A DNA stretch of 64,000 nucleotides from assembly GCF_002119685.1 (NCBI RefSeq), contig NZ_CP021108.1, forward strand, positions 2,976,001-3,040,000, read 5' to 3'. Each line of letters starts with the position of its first letter. The stretch's first letter is position 1. The position numbers were made by a program, and so were the translations under genes. Under the pieces are notes generated by a model. The model was given only the letters and a program-made list of their open reading frames with translations. It was not told the origin of the DNA and made no database searches. Origin of the DNA: Bordetella genomosp. 8 (GTDB taxonomy: Bacteria > Pseudomonadota > Gammaproteobacteria > Burkholderiales > Burkholderiaceae_B). Positions 61,762-64,000 of the stretch are shown here, one piece after another.

Positions 61762-62844
61762 ATGGCGGACGCATCGATGAAGGCTTGGCGCTTGAGCGCC
61801 ATGGGTGGGCAACTGGCGCTGAAGCAGGTGCCCGTGCCCGAACTCCGCGCCGGCAGCGTGCTGGTGCGCGTGCAGGCGTCCAGCCTCATGTCCTACCTCA
61901 AGCCCTACGTAGAAGGAAAGTTGCCGTTCTATGCGCCGCCGCGTGGCGAGTACACCATCGGCACCAACGGTGTCGGGATCGTGCACGCCGTCGGCCGCGA
62001 CGTCTGGCACGTCAGGAAAGGCCAGCGCGTACTGATCTCGTCGCACTTCGTGGCCCGTGAGAATGTCGACGATCCGGGCCAGGTGTTGATCGGCTTGACG
62101 GCGGGCGAGGGCGGCCAGGCCATTCTGGACGATTGGCCCGACGGCACGCTGGCTGAATACACGCTCGTACCGGTCGAGGCCGTCACCCCGGTCGAAGGCC
62201 TCGATCACATCGACAGCGCGCAACTGGCCGCCCTGAGCCGCTTCATTATCCCGTTCGGCGGTCTGCTGCGCGGACGCCTCTCGGCGGGTGAATCCATCGT
62301 GGTGACCGGCGCGACCGGCGCCTACGGCACGGCGGCGGTTCTCCTGGCGGTGGCCATGGGCGCCGCCCGTGTGATCGCGGTGGGCCGCGATCAAGCCCGG
62401 CTGGACGCGGTTGCCCGGATAGGCGGCGCGCGGGTCGTTCCCACCGTCCTGTCCGGCGACGTGACGGCCGATGCGGCCGCCATCCGGAAAGCCGCCGGCG
62501 GCGGCGCGCACATGGCCTTCGACATGGTCGGCAATGCCGCCGATCCCAAGGCCACGCTGGCGGCCCTGCACAGCCTGCGCAGGGCGGGGCGACTGGTCCT
62601 GATGGGAAGCATGACGGTCGATCTGCCGATACCCTATACCCAGGTCATGCTCAACAGCTGGGAGATCCTCGGACAGTTCATGTACCCGCCGGCGGCGTAC
62701 CGGCGCCTGATCGAGCTGGTGCGCAGCGGTCAGTTGGACCTGGGCGTCATGCAGCCGGAGGTCCATGGCCTGGAGGAATTGCCCGTCGCGATGCAAGCGG
62801 CGGCCGAGGCCAGCAACTTGAACTACGTGGTGGTGGAACCCTGA
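61762..62844 (+). CDS. MDR-family alcohol dehydrogenase / quinone oxidoreductase
   Basis: A 360-residue medium-chain dehydrogenase. The cofactor fold has VTGATGAYGTAAVLLAVAMGA, and the catalytic domain lacks the four-Cys structural zinc loop, so it belongs with the zinc-independent quinone oxidoreductases rather than classical alcohol dehydrogenases. The segment GTNGVGIVHAVG is normal for the family. It is the third gene of the plus-strand redox series, 76 bases after the peroxiredoxin, and ends before a strong hairpin. Confidence 0.92.
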   Translation: MADASMKAWRLSAMGGQLALKQVPVPELRAGSVLVRVQASSLMSYLKPYVEGKLPFYAPPRGEYTIGTNGVGIVHAVGRDVWHVRKGQRVLISSHFVARENVDDPGQVLIGLTAGEGGQAILDDWPDGTLAEYTLVPVEAVTPVEGLDHIDSAQLAALSRFIIPFGGLLRGRLSAGESIVVTGATGAYGTAAVLLAVAMGAARVIAVGRDQARLDAVARIGGARVVPTVLSGDVTADAAAIRKAAGGGAHMAFDMVGNAADPKATLAALHSLRRAGRLVLMGSMTVDLPIPYTQVMLNSWEILGQFMYPPAAYRRLIELVRSGQLDLGVMQPEVHGLEELPVAMQAAAEASNLNYVVVEP

Positions 62845-62854
62845 GTGTGCCGAC

Positions 62855-62878
62855 CAGGGACGAACCGGGTCGTCCCTG
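62855..62878. terminator. Bidirectional terminator hairpin
   Basis: CAGGGACGA (62855-62863), loop ACCGGG, TCGTCCCTG (62870-62878): a perfect nine-pair stem in the 41-base gap between the convergent quinone oxidoreductase and MXKDX genes, 10 and 8 bases from their stops. It should serve both. Confidence 0.6.
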
Positions 62879-62885
62879 ATGGCCA

Positions 62886-63218
62886 TTACTTGGACATCGA
62901 GTCCTTGGACATCGAATCCTTGCCCATGGCGCCGGACTTGTCCATGTCGGGCTTGGACATGCTGCCGCTCTTGCCCATCGAGTCGTGGCTCATTGCGCCA
63001 CCCTTGCTCATGCTGTCCTTATGCATGGCATCGCCCTTCTTGCCCATGGAGTCCTTGGACATGGAGTCCTTGGACATCGCGCCGCTCTTGCTCATGGAAT
63101 CATGGCTCATCGCGCCGCCTTTGCCCATCGTGTCGGTACCAGTTGCATCGGCTGCGAACGCGGCGTGGGCGCCGACGGCCATGCAGATCGCCAGGGTGGC
63201 TTTGGTAAGTTTGTTCAT
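62886..63218 (-). CDS. Pentapeptide MXKDX repeat secreted protein
   Basis: A 110-residue protein with a signal peptide (MNKLTKATLAICMAVGAHAAFA) and a mature part made almost entirely of MSKDS-, MSHDS- and MGK-type units every five residues (residues about 28-110). It fits the pentapeptide MXKDX repeat family of Burkholderiales, which is of unknown function. High Met and Lys/Asp content suggests a flexible, hydrophilic periplasmic chain, perhaps metal- or oxidant-binding. It is convergent with the quinone oxidoreductase and follows the molybdopterin oxidoreductase by 55 bases. Confidence 0.92.
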   Translation of the reverse strand: MNKLTKATLAICMAVGAHAAFAADATGTDTMGKGGAMSHDSMSKSGAMSKDSMSKDSMGKKGDAMHKDSMSKGGAMSHDSMGKSGSMSKPDMDKSGAMGKDSMSKDSMSK

Positions 63219-63273
63219 GGTATTGCTCCTGTGTTGCCTGGGTTGGAATTGCGGCGTGGCCGCAGGTTGAAAT

Positions 63274-64000
63274 TCAACTACCCCCGAACCAGTTGTAGCC
63301 CTGGTCTTCCCAATATCCCCCCGGATTGGTGTTGGTCACGAAGATTGCCTGGATGTGCTTCGGGTTCTTGTAGCCAAGCTTGGTCGGCATGCGCAGCTTC
63401 ATCGGGAAGCCATATTCGCGCGGCAGCGTCTTGCCGTCGAAGGTCAATGCCAGTATGGTCTGCGGGTGCAGCGCGGTCGGCATGTCGATGCTGGTGTAGT
63501 AGTCGTCGGCGCATTTGAAGCCGACATACTTCGCCGTCAGGTCGGCTCCGACCGTGTGGAGGAAATCGGAGAAGCGCACGCCACCCCATCGGCCGATGGC
63601 GCTCCAACCTTCGACGCAGATGTGGCGCGTGATCTGGTCCATCTGCGCCATCGCCCGCAGTTGCTCCAGGCGCCAGCTCCGCTTATCCGCGACCAGGCCG
63701 GTCACTTCCAGCCGATAGGTGTCTTCATCCACCGCAGGGGCCTGGTCCATGCTGTAGTAGGCATTGAACGGAAAAGGCCGCTTTATCTGCGACTCCGCAT
63801 AGGTCGGCGCCATCGCCGTCTGATGGAAGATCGCTGCCTGCACACGGTCGTTCCAGCGCGAGATCGCGGTCAGGGCCTTGCCGACGGTTTCGTTGTCATC
63901 CAGGGAGCAGCCCGTAAGCATTGCGACGCCACCCAAGGTCAGGGTCCGTGCCAGGAATGACCGCCTGGACGGTTCCGCCACCCGGGACGCAATGATCTTG
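63274..64000 (-). CDS. Molybdopterin-dependent oxidoreductase (sulfite oxidase/MsrP-like), N-terminus at window edge
   Basis: A sulfite-oxidase-fold molybdopterin protein. The Mo-ligand Cys is residue 122, counting from GTG 63981 (TRHICVEGWSAIGRW), and GVRFSDFL, YVGFKCADDYYTS and YGFPMKLRMPTKLGYKNPKHI are typical. The start region carries a Tat signal (SRRSFLA) and a lipobox-like LTGC at Cys25, so it is a periplasmic enzyme, perhaps lipid-anchored. The frame stays open to base 64000 (coding KIIASR before the GTG), so the true start is probably just outside the window. The substrate could be sulfite, methionine sulfoxide or other. Confidence 0.9.
   Translation of the reverse strand, partial: KIIASRVAEPSRRSFLARTLTLGGVAMLTGCSLDDNETVGKALTAISRWNDRVQAAIFHQTAMAPTYAESQIKRPFPFNAYYSMDQAPAVDEDTYRLEVTGLVADKRSWRLEQLRAMAQMDQITRHICVEGWSAIGRWGGVRFSDFLHTVGADLTAKYVGFKCADDYYTSIDMPTALHPQTILALTFDGKTLPREYGFPMKLRMPTKLGYKNPKHIQAIFVTNTNPGGYWEDQGYNWFGGS

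Noticed and set aside
62886..63140. Short tandem repeats that could suggest a CRISPR or satellite array
   Set aside because: The repeat unit is 15 bases, in frame and encodes the pentapeptide units; there are no spacers of unique sequence.
62845..63270. Plus-strand open frame with repeated SL/ME units
   Set aside because: It is the complement of the MXKDX repeat gene; the repeats come from that gene, which has a signal peptide and family match.

Overview
The window is GC-rich bacterial DNA, tightly packed with protein genes on both strands. No tRNA, rRNA, CRISPR array, insertion sequence or phage gene was recognised, and no stretch over 300 bases lacks a gene. Gene content points to the Betaproteobacteria, most likely Bordetella or a close Alcaligenaceae relative. 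The signs are seven Bug-type periplasmic receptors of the tripartite tricarboxylate transporter (TTT) family without membrane partners, many LysR regulators each beside a small catabolic cluster, and several aromatic- and carboxylic-acid enzymes. The genus is an inference.

Layout. 1-8938 (all minus): a catabolic series of LysR regulator, hydroxyacid dehydrogenases, a DUF1185 protein, two Bug receptors, an MFS carrier, an intradiol dioxygenase and a MetE-like methyltransferase. 9115-18025: an enolase-superfamily enzyme faces a minus-strand cluster (TcuA-like dehydrogenase, LeuC/LeuD-like hydratase, PrpF isomerase, two Bug receptors) with a divergent CysB-type regulator; this looks like a pathway for tricarballylate, aconitate or a related acid. 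18127-24418: a 34-residue membrane peptide, a DUF3253 protein, an IclR regulator divergent from a metallophosphoesterase with a large unidentified C-terminal half, a Bug receptor, an amino-acid-type binding protein and an XRE regulator. 24547-30999: an allantoinase/dihydroorotase-like enzyme, an MmgE/PrpD protein, two sulfatases and a Bug receptor. 31286-36682: a three-subunit membrane dehydrogenase (Tat-exported small subunit, GMC flavoprotein, triheme cytochrome c) followed by a chemoreceptor.

36735-43233: a DUF1932 dehydrogenase, a DctA-type carrier, a Bug receptor, a LysR protein with two HTH domains, a LigI-like lactonase and a GntR regulator. 43432-51617: a CadD-like membrane protein, then a sulfonate-type ABC transporter, a sulfatase, its formylglycine-generating enzyme and a SulP anion carrier, which together make a plausible organosulfur import and desulfation unit. 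51788-57142: a five-gene polyamine-type ABC operon that includes a protein with an intact glutamine-amidotransferase-like triad. 57197-62844: a frameshifted ketopantoate-reductase-like gene and a redox/detoxification group (extended SDR, AraC, SDR, peroxiredoxin, quinone oxidoreductase). 62886-64000: an MXKDX-repeat secreted protein and the start-proximal edge of a molybdopterin oxidoreductase.

The strongest leads are the metallophosphoesterase fusion, the amidotransferase-like subunit in the ABC operon, the sulfatase/FGE transport locus with its Cys-containing receptor extension, the double-HTH LysR, and the TcuA cluster that lacks TcuB.
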